From assembly GCF_002160495.1 (NCBI RefSeq), contig NZ_NFKR01000002.1, forward strand, positions 1 through 64,000: a stretch of DNA of 64,000 bases, in the 5' to 3' direction. Position 1 is the first letter of the stretch, and each line of letters starts with the position of its first letter. Source of the DNA: Erysipelatoclostridium sp. An173 (lineage in GTDB: Bacteria; Bacillota_I; Bacilli_A; Erysipelotrichales; Coprobacillaceae). The notes under the pieces were generated by a model. The model was not told the DNA's origin. It saw nothing but the letters and a program-made list of their open reading frames with translations, and ran no database searches. Both the position numbers and the translations under genes were made by a program. Positions 17,173 through 26,085 of the stretch are shown piece by piece.

Positions 17173-17946
17173 ATGAAAGCACATGATGTAGAATTAATGG
17201 TAGGAATTCCTAAACAGACTTTATTGTATTATGAAAAAGAGGGATTTATTACAGTAGCAAGGGATGATAATAATTATCGTAATTATAGTCAAAATAATAT
17301 TGAAATTTTAAAGTTAATTAAGCTGTTACGAGAAATGGAGATATCAATTGATGAAATAAAGTTAATATTGGATAACAAACTTTCAATTAGAGAGGCTTTA
17401 GAAAAGAAAAAAGAATTTATTGAACATAATAAAATAGAATTAGATAATATTGATCAAAAGATCAATGATTATATAAAAAGAAATCGGGTTAAAGTTAGTT
17501 TTAATAATCAATCAATTACTAATTGGGTTGATAAAGAAACATTATTTTGTAATCTACGTAGTATCGATTATAACGGTATAAAGATCATGATTGATGAAAT
17601 AAAAGAAATTGATTTATCAATGTGTAGTGAATTAAGACCGTTAGATATTATTCGGGTTTATTTAAATTATTATGTTGATATTGATATTCGTACTAGTTAT
17701 GATACCTATTCATTTCAAATATTGAATAATGATAGTATAGTTATGTTATTCAAATATTTTAAAAAGAATAATTTAAAAATAAATGATCCATTAGATTTAG
17801 TAACTCTTTATCAAAATAAAGATGCAGTAGCGTTAAATAAGTATTTAGATATTCATTTTAAAAAGTGGGCTAAAAAATATCATTTAGATAATCCAAGAAA
17901 TACCGATTCTCTTTTTTCTAGGTTTAAAAAAGATGATGAAAATTAA
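17173..17946 (+). CDS. MerR family transcriptional regulator with unknown C-terminal domain
   Basis: A 257-residue regulator. The N-terminal winged helix is of MerR type (VELMVGIPKQTLLYYEKEGFI, then NYRNYSQNNIEILKLIKLLREMEISIDEI). A coiled-coil linker with EALEKKKEFIEHNK covers about 80-110. The C-terminal 140 residues belong to no family I recognise; they may bind an effector. ATG at 17173 is chosen because AAAGGAG lies ten bases upstream, while the ATG at 17164 touches that site. It heads a probable three-gene unit with a membrane protein and a LytTR regulator. Confidence 0.8.
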   Translation: MKAHDVELMVGIPKQTLLYYEKEGFITVARDDNNYRNYSQNNIEILKLIKLLREMEISIDEIKLILDNKLSIREALEKKKEFIEHNKIELDNIDQKINDYIKRNRVKVSFNNQSITNWVDKETLFCNLRSIDYNGIKIMIDEIKEIDLSMCSELRPLDIIRVYLNYYVDIDIRTSYDTYSFQILNNDSIVMLFKYFKKNNLKINDPLDLVTLYQNKDAVALNKYLDIHFKKWAKKYHLDNPRNTDSLFSRFKKDDEN

Positions 17947-18054
17947 TGTATTTAATTTTTTATAACGTTGATGTCATCAAAATCGCCGTTTATGCCTAAG
18001 TCATTTTCTTTAGTTTTTTAATGAATATAATGAAGGTGTAAGGAGGGATTTAGG

Positions 18055-18678
18055 ATGAAAGAAAAAGTTATTATTGGTGAAAGGATTGGAATCAAAACTA
18101 TTTTAGCGGGATATGTAGAATGGAGCATATTTGGCTTGATGGGAGCTGTTGGATTTTATAATTTGGTTGGACGTTATTTCATTAGTGATTCTAGAGTTAA
18201 TTTGTTAGTATCATTGATTATTTTTATAGTAGTTGTGTTATTAGTAACTCCACTTTTTGGAGCAAATGAGTATTTAGAGTTTTCTAATGAAAAGGTATGT
18301 CATTATCGAGCTGGTAGTTATTTACAAAAGTGGTATCGAGCTATTATGATAATAATGAAAAAACCTGATTTGTGTAATTTGGAAATAAAAACTAGTGAAA
18401 TTTATAGTGTACAATTATCTTATGTACGTTTTACGATGCTTTATGGACAAGCTGGTTATCAGTTAAAAATGACATTTTTATTAAAAGATGGTAGTTTGTT
18501 TTCTGTTTTACCAGCAGGTATTGATGATATGAAAAAAGGAAGATTCGAACAGGCATTTTCATTATTAGAGGAAAATGGGGTAACAATTGTTGATAAATTT
18601 AATTTAAGAAGTGTTTTAAATGATAAAAACAGTTTCTATTTGCATATTAAAGAAATTGAGGATTTGGAAAAATGTTAA
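18055..18678 (+). CDS. Two-pass membrane protein with a cytoplasmic PH-like domain
   Basis: A 207-residue protein, not assigned to a family. Two hydrophobic segments (about 18-40 and 48-72) are followed by a beta-rich cytoplasmic part beginning NEYLEFSNEKVCHYRAG, which resembles the bacterial PH-like or YcxB-type domains attached to short membrane anchors. AGGAGG precedes ATG. Its last seven bases overlap the LytTR gene, so the two are likely produced together; a membrane sensor or anti-activator for the LytTR protein is a reasonable guess. Confidence 0.6.
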   Translation: MKEKVIIGERIGIKTILAGYVEWSIFGLMGAVGFYNLVGRYFISDSRVNLLVSLIIFIVVVLLVTPLFGANEYLEFSNEKVCHYRAGSYLQKWYRAIMIIMKKPDLCNLEIKTSEIYSVQLSYVRFTMLYGQAGYQLKMTFLLKDGSLFSVLPAGIDDMKKGRFEQAFSLLEENGVTIVDKFNLRSVLNDKNSFYLHIKEIEDLEKC

Positions 18679-19292
18679 AGGTATTGTTAGTTTGTCAAAA
18701 GGAAAGTAATGAAATGTTGAAATCATTACTTAAAAATAGTTTAGAAACTGTTGAGTTTATCGATGAAGAAATGGTAGATAATAATTGTATTATAATAAAA
18801 GAAATAGATGATAATATTGATGGGATTTCTAATTTAGTTAATTATCAGGGGCTTGTTTTTATGGTTAGTGATGGTAAGTATATGTTTGAATTATTAGAAT
18901 ATAAACCACTAGCATTTATTCGTAAGGATCATTTGCAAGAAGATATTGATTTTATTAGAGGTCAGTTAGAATATTTTAAGCAAGGATTAGAGTCATATAT
19001 TGATTTTAAATCAAGCTATCAAACGGTAAGAATGAAAATTAATAATATTGTATATATTGAATCTTTTGCTCATTATTTAATTATTCATAGTAAAAGTGCT
19101 AATGTGCGGGTAAGAGAAAAGCTCTCTACAACGTTAGATAAGTTAAAACCATATGGTTTTATTCAGGCTCATAAGTCATATATAGTTAATAAGCATTATT
19201 TAAAACAAAAAAATAATCGTGAATTGAAATTAGAAAATGGGATAACTATTCCTGTTGGGAAGAAATTTCAACAAGTAATTAAAGATCTTTAG
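18672..19292 (+). CDS. LytTR DNA-binding regulator with degenerate receiver
   Basis: A 206-residue regulator. The N-terminal 100 residues are the length and shape of a compressed receiver (KVLLVCQKES, later PLAFIRKDHL), but the acidic pocket and phospho-acceptor Asp are absent, so phosphorylation is unlikely. The C-terminal LytTR domain (about 115-206) is well conserved, with VRMKINNIVYIESFAHYLIIHS and FIQAHKSYIVN. LytTR proteins bind paired direct repeats upstream of their targets. No histidine kinase is adjacent; the overlapping membrane gene may take its place. Confidence 0.8.
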   Translation: MLKVLLVCQKESNEMLKSLLKNSLETVEFIDEEMVDNNCIIIKEIDDNIDGISNLVNYQGLVFMVSDGKYMFELLEYKPLAFIRKDHLQEDIDFIRGQLEYFKQGLESYIDFKSSYQTVRMKINNIVYIESFAHYLIIHSKSANVRVREKLSTTLDKLKPYGFIQAHKSYIVNKHYLKQKNNRELKLENGITIPVGKKFQQVIKDL

Positions 19293-19318
19293 TACTAACA
19301 AAATGTTAGTACTTTTTT
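19291..19318 (+). terminator. Terminator after the LytTR gene
   Basis: A perfect 9-bp stem AGTACTAAC (19291-19299) pairs with GTTAGTACT (19304-19312), followed by TTTTTT. It separates the MerR unit from the ATPase operon. Confidence 0.9.
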
Positions 19319-19320
19319 AA

Positions 19321-19600
19321 TATTAAAGTTTCAATCTTTATACATTCTTAATATCTTGCGTGCTAAGATATGGTTCGTTGAATAAGTGGTGGAGTCTGTC
19401 ATAAAGCGATTGCTTTATTTATTCAATGTAAGATTACTTAAATAACGGTATTTAAAGTTACAGGTAAATTACTATTAGTAAAAGAATTTATGTTAAATCT
19501 TTTATCTTTGACAGACCTTGAAAGGGGGAAGAATTTTATTTAGTGGTAATTTAAGTTAGAAATTTTTAAATATTTATTTAGTTATTATAGTAATTAGGAG
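19321..19600 (+). promoter_or_regulatory. Structured leader upstream of the P-type ATPase
   Basis: The 290 bases before the ATPase gene hold no gene but several paired segments. ATATCTT/AAGATAT forms a hairpin near 19350-19369. TTGAATAA (19379-19386) pairs with TTATTCAA (19419-19426), with TAAAGC/GCTTTA inside. GTCTGTCA (19394-19401) is complementary to TGACAGAC (19509-19516), which would form a pseudoknot or an alternative fold with the second hairpin. I do not recognise it as M-box, yybP-ykoY or ydaO. It may be an RNA switch responding to an ion or a nucleotide; no terminator stem was found in it. Confidence 0.4.
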
Positions 19601-19608
19601 AGTTTTAT

Positions 19609-22419
19609 ATGGTTTTAAATAAAAAAGACGAATTAGTTGAAAGCCAAATTATTTACATGACACCGGTCGAAGCATACAAGTCAATGGAGACTAGTATGGA
19701 AGGATTGTCAGATATTCAAGTAAGTCAACGATTAGAAAAATATGGTAAAAACGTAATCACCAAGAAAAAGCAGGATTCATTATTTAAAAAGTTTATATCG
19801 AACTTTACAAGTTTGATGGCACTGCTTTTATGGTGTGGTGGAATCATTGCAATTATATCTGGTAGTGTTGAACTTGGGATATCTATTTTCTGTGTCAATT
19901 TAATAAACGGCTTTTTTTCATTTTTCCAAGAATTTAAAGCAGAAAAGGCTACTGGTGCTTTGCAAAAAATGATGCCTTCATATGCAAGGGTAGTTAGAAA
20001 TAATCAAGAAGTAAAAATATTAGCGGAGGATATTGTCCCTGGCGATATTATGATTTTAGAAGAAGGGGATCGGATTAGTGGTGACGCTAGAATTTTACGT
20101 TGTAGTGATTTTAAAGTTGACCAATCAACTTTAACCGGTGAAAGTAATCCGATTCGAAAAAATTATGAAGCTTTAAAAGAAGAGACTAGTTATCTTGAAG
20201 CTGCAAATATGATTTTTACAGGGACGACTGTTTCTTCAGGAACTTGTCATTGTGTTGTAGTTAAAACTGGTATGGCAACTGAATTTGGTAAGATTGCCGA
20301 TTTAACACAAAATACTAAAAAGACATTGTCCCCATTACAAAAAGAACTTAATATTTTAACTAAACAGATTGCTGCAATTGCTTTAAGTGTTGGGATTGCA
20401 TTTATGTTGATTGCTGTTTTCATTATCCAAGATCCAATCATGGAATCATTTATTTTTGCTTTAGGAATGGTCGTAGCTTTTATTCCTGAAGGTCTTTTAC
20501 CAGCGGTAACTTTATCACTAGCACTTTCAGTTCAAAGAATGGCTAAAGAAAATGCTTTAGTTAAAAAATTATCAGCAGTAGAAACTTTAGGTTGTACCAA
20601 TGTGATTTGTTCAGATAAGACCGGTACTTTAACTCAAAATGAAATGACGGTTAATCATTTATGGACGTTTGAAAGCAAATTAGATGTTAGTGGTGAAGGA
20701 TATAGTAGTGAAGGTAATATTCATGATGGTGATAATATCATCACAGTTAATAAAAGTAACACTTTAAGATTATTATTAAGTGGAGCTGCATTATGTTCAA
20801 ATGCTAAGTTGGTACCACCAAGTAAAAACAGTGCTAATGCTCGTTATACTGTTTTAGGTGATCCTACAGAAGCATGTTTGGGTGTTGTCGCTAAAAAAGG
20901 TGGCATTGACTATAAAAAGTTAAATCAAGAGTATCCTCGAATTTTAGAGTTGCCATTTGAGTCAAATCGTAAGAGAATGACAACAATTCATCAATTAAAG
21001 GAACCATTTGAAGGAAGTAACCGGATTGCTTTTATTAAAGGGTCTCCAAAAGAAGTGATGGAACTTTGTAATAAATATTATAGTGGTGGTAAAGCTAATC
21101 AAATAAGTGAAGATGATCGTCAAAAAATTATGGCAGCTAATGATTTATACGCTAAACAAGGTTTAAGGGTATTAGCGGTTGCCTATCGATCTTTATCACA
21201 CAATGATCCAAGTTTGCCAAGTGCAATTAGGGAATATACCCCAGAAAATATTGAACGTGATTTAACATTTCTTGGTTTAGTTGCGATGCAAGATCCACCT
21301 CGCAAAGAGGTTAAAGAAGCAGTTGCTTTATGCCGTAGCGCTGGAATCAAGATTATTATGATAACTGGTGACTATGGATTAACAGCAGAAAGTATTGCTC
21401 GTAAAATTGGGATTATTCAAAGTGAAGACGCTAAAATTATTTCTGGTGTTGAACTTGCAAAAATGGATGATGACCAGTTAAAAGAAGTATTAAAAGGTGA
21501 AGTTGTATTTGCACGTATGGCTCCAGATCAAAAATATCGAATTGTTTGTGCCTTACAGGAATTAGGAAATATTGTTGCGGTAACTGGTGATGGAGTTAAC
21601 GATTCACCAGCATTAAAGAAAGCTGATATTGGTGTTGCAATGGGTATTTCTGGTACAGATGTAGCTAAAGAAGCAGCTGATATGATTTTAACAGATGATA
21701 ACTTTGCTTCAATTGTTAGTGCTATTAAAGAAGGACGGACGGTATATAATAATATTAGAAAATTCTTACGTTATATTTTCGATAGTAACACGCCAGAAGC
21801 TGCTGCTCCTGCGTTATATCTATTTTCTGGTGGTTTAGTTCCTTTACCATTAACGATCATGCAGATTTTAACGATTGATATTGGTACTGACATGGTTCCT
21901 GCTTTAGGACTAGGTGCAGAGCATGGTGAAGATAATATCATGAATCAGCCACCACGTTCATTAGATGAGCGGTTATTAAATAAATCAGTAATTATTAGAG
22001 GATTTCTTTGGTATGGATTATTGCTTACTGTATTTGCTTTAGGTGGTTATTTCTTAGTCAATTACTTATATGGCTGGCCAAATGTTTCATTGGCTCCTGA
22101 AGGAACTTTTGTTTATCAAAAAGCAACGACAATGATGTTAGCAGGTGTTGTTTTTGGACAAATTGCAATGGCTTTAAACAATCGTACTGAAACAGAGTCA
22201 GTTTTAAAGCGTGGTATTTTTTCTAACCATTATATAAATCTTGGTTTTGTAGTTGAAATAGTAATTTTACTATTAATTGTTTATGTGCCTTTTTTTAATG
22301 GTGTTTTTGGTACAGCACCACTAGGAATTTATGAATGGTTATATTTAATCCCAATTCCATTTATTCTATTTGGAATTGAAGAATTAAGAAAGAAAATTGT
22401 GAAAAAAAGAAAAAAATAA
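19609..22419 (+). CDS. P-type cation ATPase of Na,K-ATPase (type IIC)-like kind
   Basis: A 936-residue membrane pump with ten predicted helices. Motifs: TGES (176-179), phosphorylated Asp336 in CSDKTGTLTQNEM, KGSP (478-481), TGDGVND (659-665). Ion-site residues follow the Na,K-ATPase pattern, not the SERCA one: Glu294 in PEGLL of M4, Ser726-Asn727-x-Pro-Glu730 in M5, and Asp757 and Asp761 in DIGTDMVPA of M6. Transport of Na+ and/or K+ is therefore more likely than Ca2+, though databases would probably say calcium-transporting. No beta subunit is seen. Two TrkA-type proteins follow after 11 and 14 bases in what looks like one operon. Confidence 0.85.
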   Translation: MVLNKKDELVESQIIYMTPVEAYKSMETSMEGLSDIQVSQRLEKYGKNVITKKKQDSLFKKFISNFTSLMALLLWCGGIIAIISGSVELGISIFCVNLINGFFSFFQEFKAEKATGALQKMMPSYARVVRNNQEVKILAEDIVPGDIMILEEGDRISGDARILRCSDFKVDQSTLTGESNPIRKNYEALKEETSYLEAANMIFTGTTVSSGTCHCVVVKTGMATEFGKIADLTQNTKKTLSPLQKELNILTKQIAAIALSVGIAFMLIAVFIIQDPIMESFIFALGMVVAFIPEGLLPAVTLSLALSVQRMAKENALVKKLSAVETLGCTNVICSDKTGTLTQNEMTVNHLWTFESKLDVSGEGYSSEGNIHDGDNIITVNKSNTLRLLLSGAALCSNAKLVPPSKNSANARYTVLGDPTEACLGVVAKKGGIDYKKLNQEYPRILELPFESNRKRMTTIHQLKEPFEGSNRIAFIKGSPKEVMELCNKYYSGGKANQISEDDRQKIMAANDLYAKQGLRVLAVAYRSLSHNDPSLPSAIREYTPENIERDLTFLGLVAMQDPPRKEVKEAVALCRSAGIKIIMITGDYGLTAESIARKIGIIQSEDAKIISGVELAKMDDDQLKEVLKGEVVFARMAPDQKYRIVCALQELGNIVAVTGDGVNDSPALKKADIGVAMGISGTDVAKEAADMILTDDNFASIVSAIKEGRTVYNNIRKFLRYIFDSNTPEAAAPALYLFSGGLVPLPLTIMQILTIDIGTDMVPALGLGAEHGEDNIMNQPPRSLDERLLNKSVIIRGFLWYGLLLTVFALGGYFLVNYLYGWPNVSLAPEGTFVYQKATTMMLAGVVFGQIAMALNNRTETESVLKRGIFSNHYINLGFVVEIVILLLIVYVPFFNGVFGTAPLGIYEWLYLIPIPFILFGIEELRKKIVKKRKK

Positions 22420-22430
22420 AGGAGAAGAAT

Positions 22431-23078
22431 ATGAAAATAATAATTGTTGGCTGTGGGAATTTTGGAACCCGTTTAGCGAAATATTTAAATGGATTAAATC
22501 ATGATGTTGTTATTATTGATAACCGTCAGGAAACGTTTAATAATTTAGATGATAACTTTACTGGGAAAACTATTTTAGGTATTGGTTATGACAAAGATAT
22601 TTTAGAAAAAGCGGGTATTAAAACAGCAGATACTTTAGTTAGCTGTTCAAGCAGTGATGCAGTAAATGCAGTAGTAAGTCATATTGCTCATAATATTTAT
22701 CATGTTCCTAATGTAATTGCCCGTATGTATGATAATAAAAAAGCTCGAATTTTTAGATCAATGGGAATCCACATTATTTCAGTAACAGGATTAGGTGTTG
22801 AAAGAATTATGGATTATATTGATACTAGTCGTTTGCAGGTAATTAAAAAAATCGGTGATGATAGTGAAATTAGAGTTGTAAAAATCAAAGCTGGTTTATC
22901 AATGATTGGTAAAACAGTTTTAGAAATTACTAGTCATGGCGAATTTGAAGTAATTGCTATTGAACGCTATGGAACAACTATGATTCCTTTAAAAGATACT
23001 AAAATTATGGAAAATGATGTTGTCTATTTTACTGTATTAGAAGAATCAATTAATGAATTTAAACAAGCTATTTTATAA
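22431..23078 (+). CDS. TrkA/KtrA-type RCK protein, first copy
   Basis: A 215-residue cytosolic regulator made of an RCK_N Rossmann domain (GCGNFGTRLAKYL, with an acidic residue ending strand 2 in VVIIDNR, fitting NAD(H) or nucleotide binding) and an RCK_C domain from about 135. Such proteins gate TrkH or KtrB potassium channels, and the RCK_C part binds c-di-AMP in KtrA. No channel gene is adjacent; instead it follows the Na,K-type ATPase by 11 bases and precedes a second TrkA gene. A regulatory role on the pump is inferred from this context. Confidence 0.85.
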   Translation: MKIIIVGCGNFGTRLAKYLNGLNHDVVIIDNRQETFNNLDDNFTGKTILGIGYDKDILEKAGIKTADTLVSCSSSDAVNAVVSHIAHNIYHVPNVIARMYDNKKARIFRSMGIHIISVTGLGVERIMDYIDTSRLQVIKKIGDDSEIRVVKIKAGLSMIGKTVLEITSHGEFEVIAIERYGTTMIPLKDTKIMENDVVYFTVLEESINEFKQAIL

Positions 23079-23092
23079 TTATGGAGGATAAT

Positions 23093-23755
23093 ATGAGAGT
23101 AATTATTATAGGTGGTGGCCAGGTAGGAACTTATATTGCTGGTTTGCTATATGAAAATCATGATGTTAAAGTAATTGAAAATCGTCCTAAATCAATTGAA
23201 AATTTTAAAAACTATAATCTACCAGAAGAATTACTAGTTATTGGTGATGGTACCGATGTTGATGTTTTAGAAAAAGCTGGTATTAGAGAATGTGATGCTT
23301 TGGTCTGTGTTACTGGTCTTGATGAAATAAACTTAACAGCAGCAATGGTTTCTAAATTTGAATACGATGTACCACGAGTAATTGGACGTGTTAATAATCC
23401 TAAAAATGTCTGGTTATTTAACTCAGGAATGGGAATTGATACTAAGATTAATCAAGCAGATATTATTGGTCATATGATTGCTGATGAAATGAATTATCAA
23501 TCTTTAATGACTTTATTAAAATTATCAAAAGGTGATTATTCAATTGTACGTATTCGAGTAGATTATCATTCTAGTTATGTTGGAAAAACAGTATCTCAAC
23601 TTGATATGCCTAATAACGCTTTATTGATCGCTATCTACCAAGACGATGAATTATTAATTCCTCATGGTGATACAGTAATTGAAGCGGGACAGAATATTTT
23701 AGCTTTTGGTGATGATCAGGCAATTGAAAAATTGAATCAGATTTTTACTAGCTAA
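23093..23755 (+). CDS. TrkA/KtrA-type RCK protein, second copy
   Basis: A 220-residue paralogue of the preceding protein, with RCK_N (IIIGGGQVGTYIAGLL, then VKVIENRP) and RCK_C (from about 135, with VGKTVSQLDMPNNALLIAI). The two copies are clearly diverged and may form a hetero-oligomer like the tandem halves of E. coli TrkA. ATG at 23093 is used because GGAGG lies seven bases before it; an in-frame ATG at 23081 would include that site. It is the last gene of the ATPase operon. Confidence 0.85.
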   Translation: MRVIIIGGGQVGTYIAGLLYENHDVKVIENRPKSIENFKNYNLPEELLVIGDGTDVDVLEKAGIRECDALVCVTGLDEINLTAAMVSKFEYDVPRVIGRVNNPKNVWLFNSGMGIDTKINQADIIGHMIADEMNYQSLMTLLKLSKGDYSIVRIRVDYHSSYVGKTVSQLDMPNNALLIAIYQDDELLIPHGDTVIEAGQNILAFGDDQAIEKLNQIFTS

Positions 23756-23812
23756 TATAATCTTAAAAATTAGTTTTTATGCTATAATAAAGGTTCAAGG
23801 CAGGTGGATAAA

Positions 23813-24661
23813 ATGTTACAACAAGGTGATAAAATAAGTATAATTGCCTGTTCTAATGGCCTTTTAGATAGCCAAAGCAAGCAGATTGAAAACTTATATA
23901 TGATTTTAAAAAAAGCTGGATTAATACCGGTGTTAAGTCCATATCTTTACCGGCAAGAATCAGTGTTTGCCACTGATGCTAAAAATCGTGCTAAAGTGCT
24001 TATGGATAGTTATAATGATAATGAAATCAAAGCGATATTTGATGTTTCTGGGGGAAATATTGCAAATGAAATACTGGATTTACTTGACTATGATTTGATT
24101 AAAAGAAACCCGAAACCATTCTGGGGTTATAGTGATTTGACAACTGTTATTAATGCTTTATATCATCAAACTGGTCAATGTGAATATTTGTATCAAATTA
24201 GAAATATTCTTTTAAAACAGCAATATGATGATTTTAATAATAGTGTATTTTTAAATCAAAATGATTTATATGATTTTTCATATTGCTTTATTCAACAGAC
24301 CCAGATGTCAGGAGTTGTAATTGGTGGTAATATTCGCTGTTTTTTAAAGCTGGCTGGAACTAAGTATTTACCGGATTTTTCTAATCGAATTTTATTTTTA
24401 GAAAGTTATAGTGGAGATGTTGCGTTAATGACTACTTATTTAACCCAGCTAAAACAAATGGGAGTTTTTCAAAAAATTTCAGGATTGTTATTAGGAACCT
24501 TTACTGAGATGGAAAAGAATAATGAATATCCTGATATTGTAGCTTTAGCAACTAGAATTATTAATGATAAAAATCTAGCGATTGCTAAAACGGATGATAT
24601 TGGACATAGTCGAAATTCAAAGTGTTTAATTATTGGTAAAGAATATCGATTAAAAAAATAG
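23813..24661 (+). CDS. ldcA: LD-carboxypeptidase (S66 family, muramoyltetrapeptide carboxypeptidase)
   Basis: A 282-residue peptidase of family S66 that removes the terminal D-residue from murein tetrapeptides, for peptidoglycan recycling. Visible motifs are DVSGGN, the nucleophile Ser in WGYSDLT, Glu in FLESYSG and His in DIGHSRNS, the family triad. ATG at 23813 is preceded by AGGTGG; the GTG at 23804 lies in that site. Short for the family (usually about 300). A TATAAT -10 lies near 23783, so it has its own promoter. The stop codon is inside a terminator shared with argH. Confidence 0.82.
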   Translation: MLQQGDKISIIACSNGLLDSQSKQIENLYMILKKAGLIPVLSPYLYRQESVFATDAKNRAKVLMDSYNDNEIKAIFDVSGGNIANEILDLLDYDLIKRNPKPFWGYSDLTTVINALYHQTGQCEYLYQIRNILLKQQYDDFNNSVFLNQNDLYDFSYCFIQQTQMSGVVIGGNIRCFLKLAGTKYLPDFSNRILFLESYSGDVALMTTYLTQLKQMGVFQKISGLLLGTFTEMEKNNEYPDIVALATRIINDKNLAIAKTDDIGHSRNSKCLIIGKEYRLKK

Positions 24662-24690
24662 GTCAAGAAATATTTCTTGACCTATTTGCT
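24656..24690. terminator. Bidirectional terminator shared by ldcA and argH
   Basis: A near-perfect palindrome, ATAGGTCAAGAAA (24658-24670) against TTTCTTGACCTAT (24673-24685). It contains the stop codons of both convergent genes. The minus strand has the stronger T tract (A run upstream of 24658). Confidence 0.9.
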
Positions 24691-26067
24691 TGCAAATTCA
24701 GCTAAAAATTGTTCATTTAAAGCAATTACTTTTTTCATAGCCTCAATTCCTGGGGCACCGATTGTATTTCGTTTATTAACACAAGTTTCAACACTTATTG
24801 CTTCATAAATATCTTCATCAAATACATCGCAAATAGCTTTAAATTCATCAATAGTTAAATCATCTAAATCTTTATTTTGTTCAATGGCATATAAAACTAA
24901 TTTACCAATAATACCATGAGCATCTCTAAATGGAACGCCTTTATTAACTAAATAATCAGCGGCATCAGTAGCATTAGTGAAACCACCAGTAGCTGATTTA
25001 CGCATTTTTGTTTTATTAAATGTAGTTGTTTTTAACATATCATTTAATAATTGTAAACATCCTTTAGTAGTTGTTAGGGCGTCGAAAAATAACTCTTTAT
25101 CTTCTTGCATATCTTTATTATATGCAAGTGGTAGACCCTTCATTGTTGTAAGTAAGCTAGTTAAAGCACCATAAACACGTCCAGTTTTTCCTCTGATTAA
25201 TTCAGCAATATCAGGATTTTTTTTCTGTGGCATGATTGAAGATCCAGTTGAAAAAGTATCATCTAGTTCAACAAATTGATATTCATTAGTATTCCAGATA
25301 ATTATTTCTTCACTAATTCTTGACATGTGCATCATCATTGTCGCCATGGCACTTAATAATTCGATTAAATAATCACGATCACTTACGCCATCAATACTAT
25401 TTAAACATGGACCGTCAAATCCTAATAATTCAGCAGTATATTCGCGATCTAGAGGATAAGTTGTTCCCGCTAAGGCTCCAGATCCTAATGGACAGACATT
25501 CATACGTTTATATATATCTTCTAAACGACTGCTATCACGTTTAAACATTTCAAAATATGCGCCCATATGATGAGCTAAAGTAATTGGCTGGGCTTTTTGT
25601 AAATGAGTAAAGCCAGGCATTATTGTATCGATATGTTCTTTCATGATGTCATTAATAGTAGTTAATAAATCATGAATTAAAGTATTTAACATCAAAATTT
25701 GATCGCGGGTATATAAACGCATATCCAAAGCAACCTGGTCGTTACGACTACGACCAGTATGTATTTTTTTACCAGTATCACCAATACGATCAATTAAAGT
25801 TGATTCTACAAAACTGTGAATATCTTCTTGAGTATTGTCGATTTTTAATGTGCCATTTTCAATATCAGCTAAAATCTGTTGTAATGCTGTTTCAATTTGT
25901 TGACCTTCTTCTTTAGTTAAAATCCCTTGTTTGGCAAGCATCTTAACATGAGCGATACTACCTTGAATATCTTGACGATAGAATGTTTGATCAAAACTGA
26001 TTGATGCATTAAAGTCATAGACTAATTGATTGGTAGGTTTAGTAAAACGTCCACCCCATAGATTCAT
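24682..26067 (-). CDS. argH: Argininosuccinate lyase
   Basis: Last step of arginine synthesis: splits argininosuccinate to arginine and fumarate. 461 residues, typical for the aspartase/fumarase superfamily. Begins MNLWGGRFTKP as in most ArgH. Signature residues are HTGRSRNDQVA near 105 and the mobile catalytic loop TGSSIMPQKKNPD near 275, with the catalytic serine. Good AGGAGG site before ATG. It follows argG after a 37-base gap holding a hairpin. Confidence 0.95.
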   Translation of the reverse strand: MNLWGGRFTKPTNQLVYDFNASISFDQTFYRQDIQGSIAHVKMLAKQGILTKEEGQQIETALQQILADIENGTLKIDNTQEDIHSFVESTLIDRIGDTGKKIHTGRSRNDQVALDMRLYTRDQILMLNTLIHDLLTTINDIMKEHIDTIMPGFTHLQKAQPITLAHHMGAYFEMFKRDSSRLEDIYKRMNVCPLGSGALAGTTYPLDREYTAELLGFDGPCLNSIDGVSDRDYLIELLSAMATMMMHMSRISEEIIIWNTNEYQFVELDDTFSTGSSIMPQKKNPDIAELIRGKTGRVYGALTSLLTTMKGLPLAYNKDMQEDKELFFDALTTTKGCLQLLNDMLKTTTFNKTKMRKSATGGFTNATDAADYLVNKGVPFRDAHGIIGKLVLYAIEQNKDLDDLTIDEFKAICDVFDEDIYEAISVETCVNKRNTIGAPGIEAMKKVIALNEQFLAEFASK

Positions 26068-26085
26068 AAATTTCCTCCTTATAAT

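Noticed and set aside
19609-22419. Simple call as calcium-transporting ATPase
   Set aside because: M5 and M6 ion-site residues follow Na,K-ATPase, not SERCA or PMCA.
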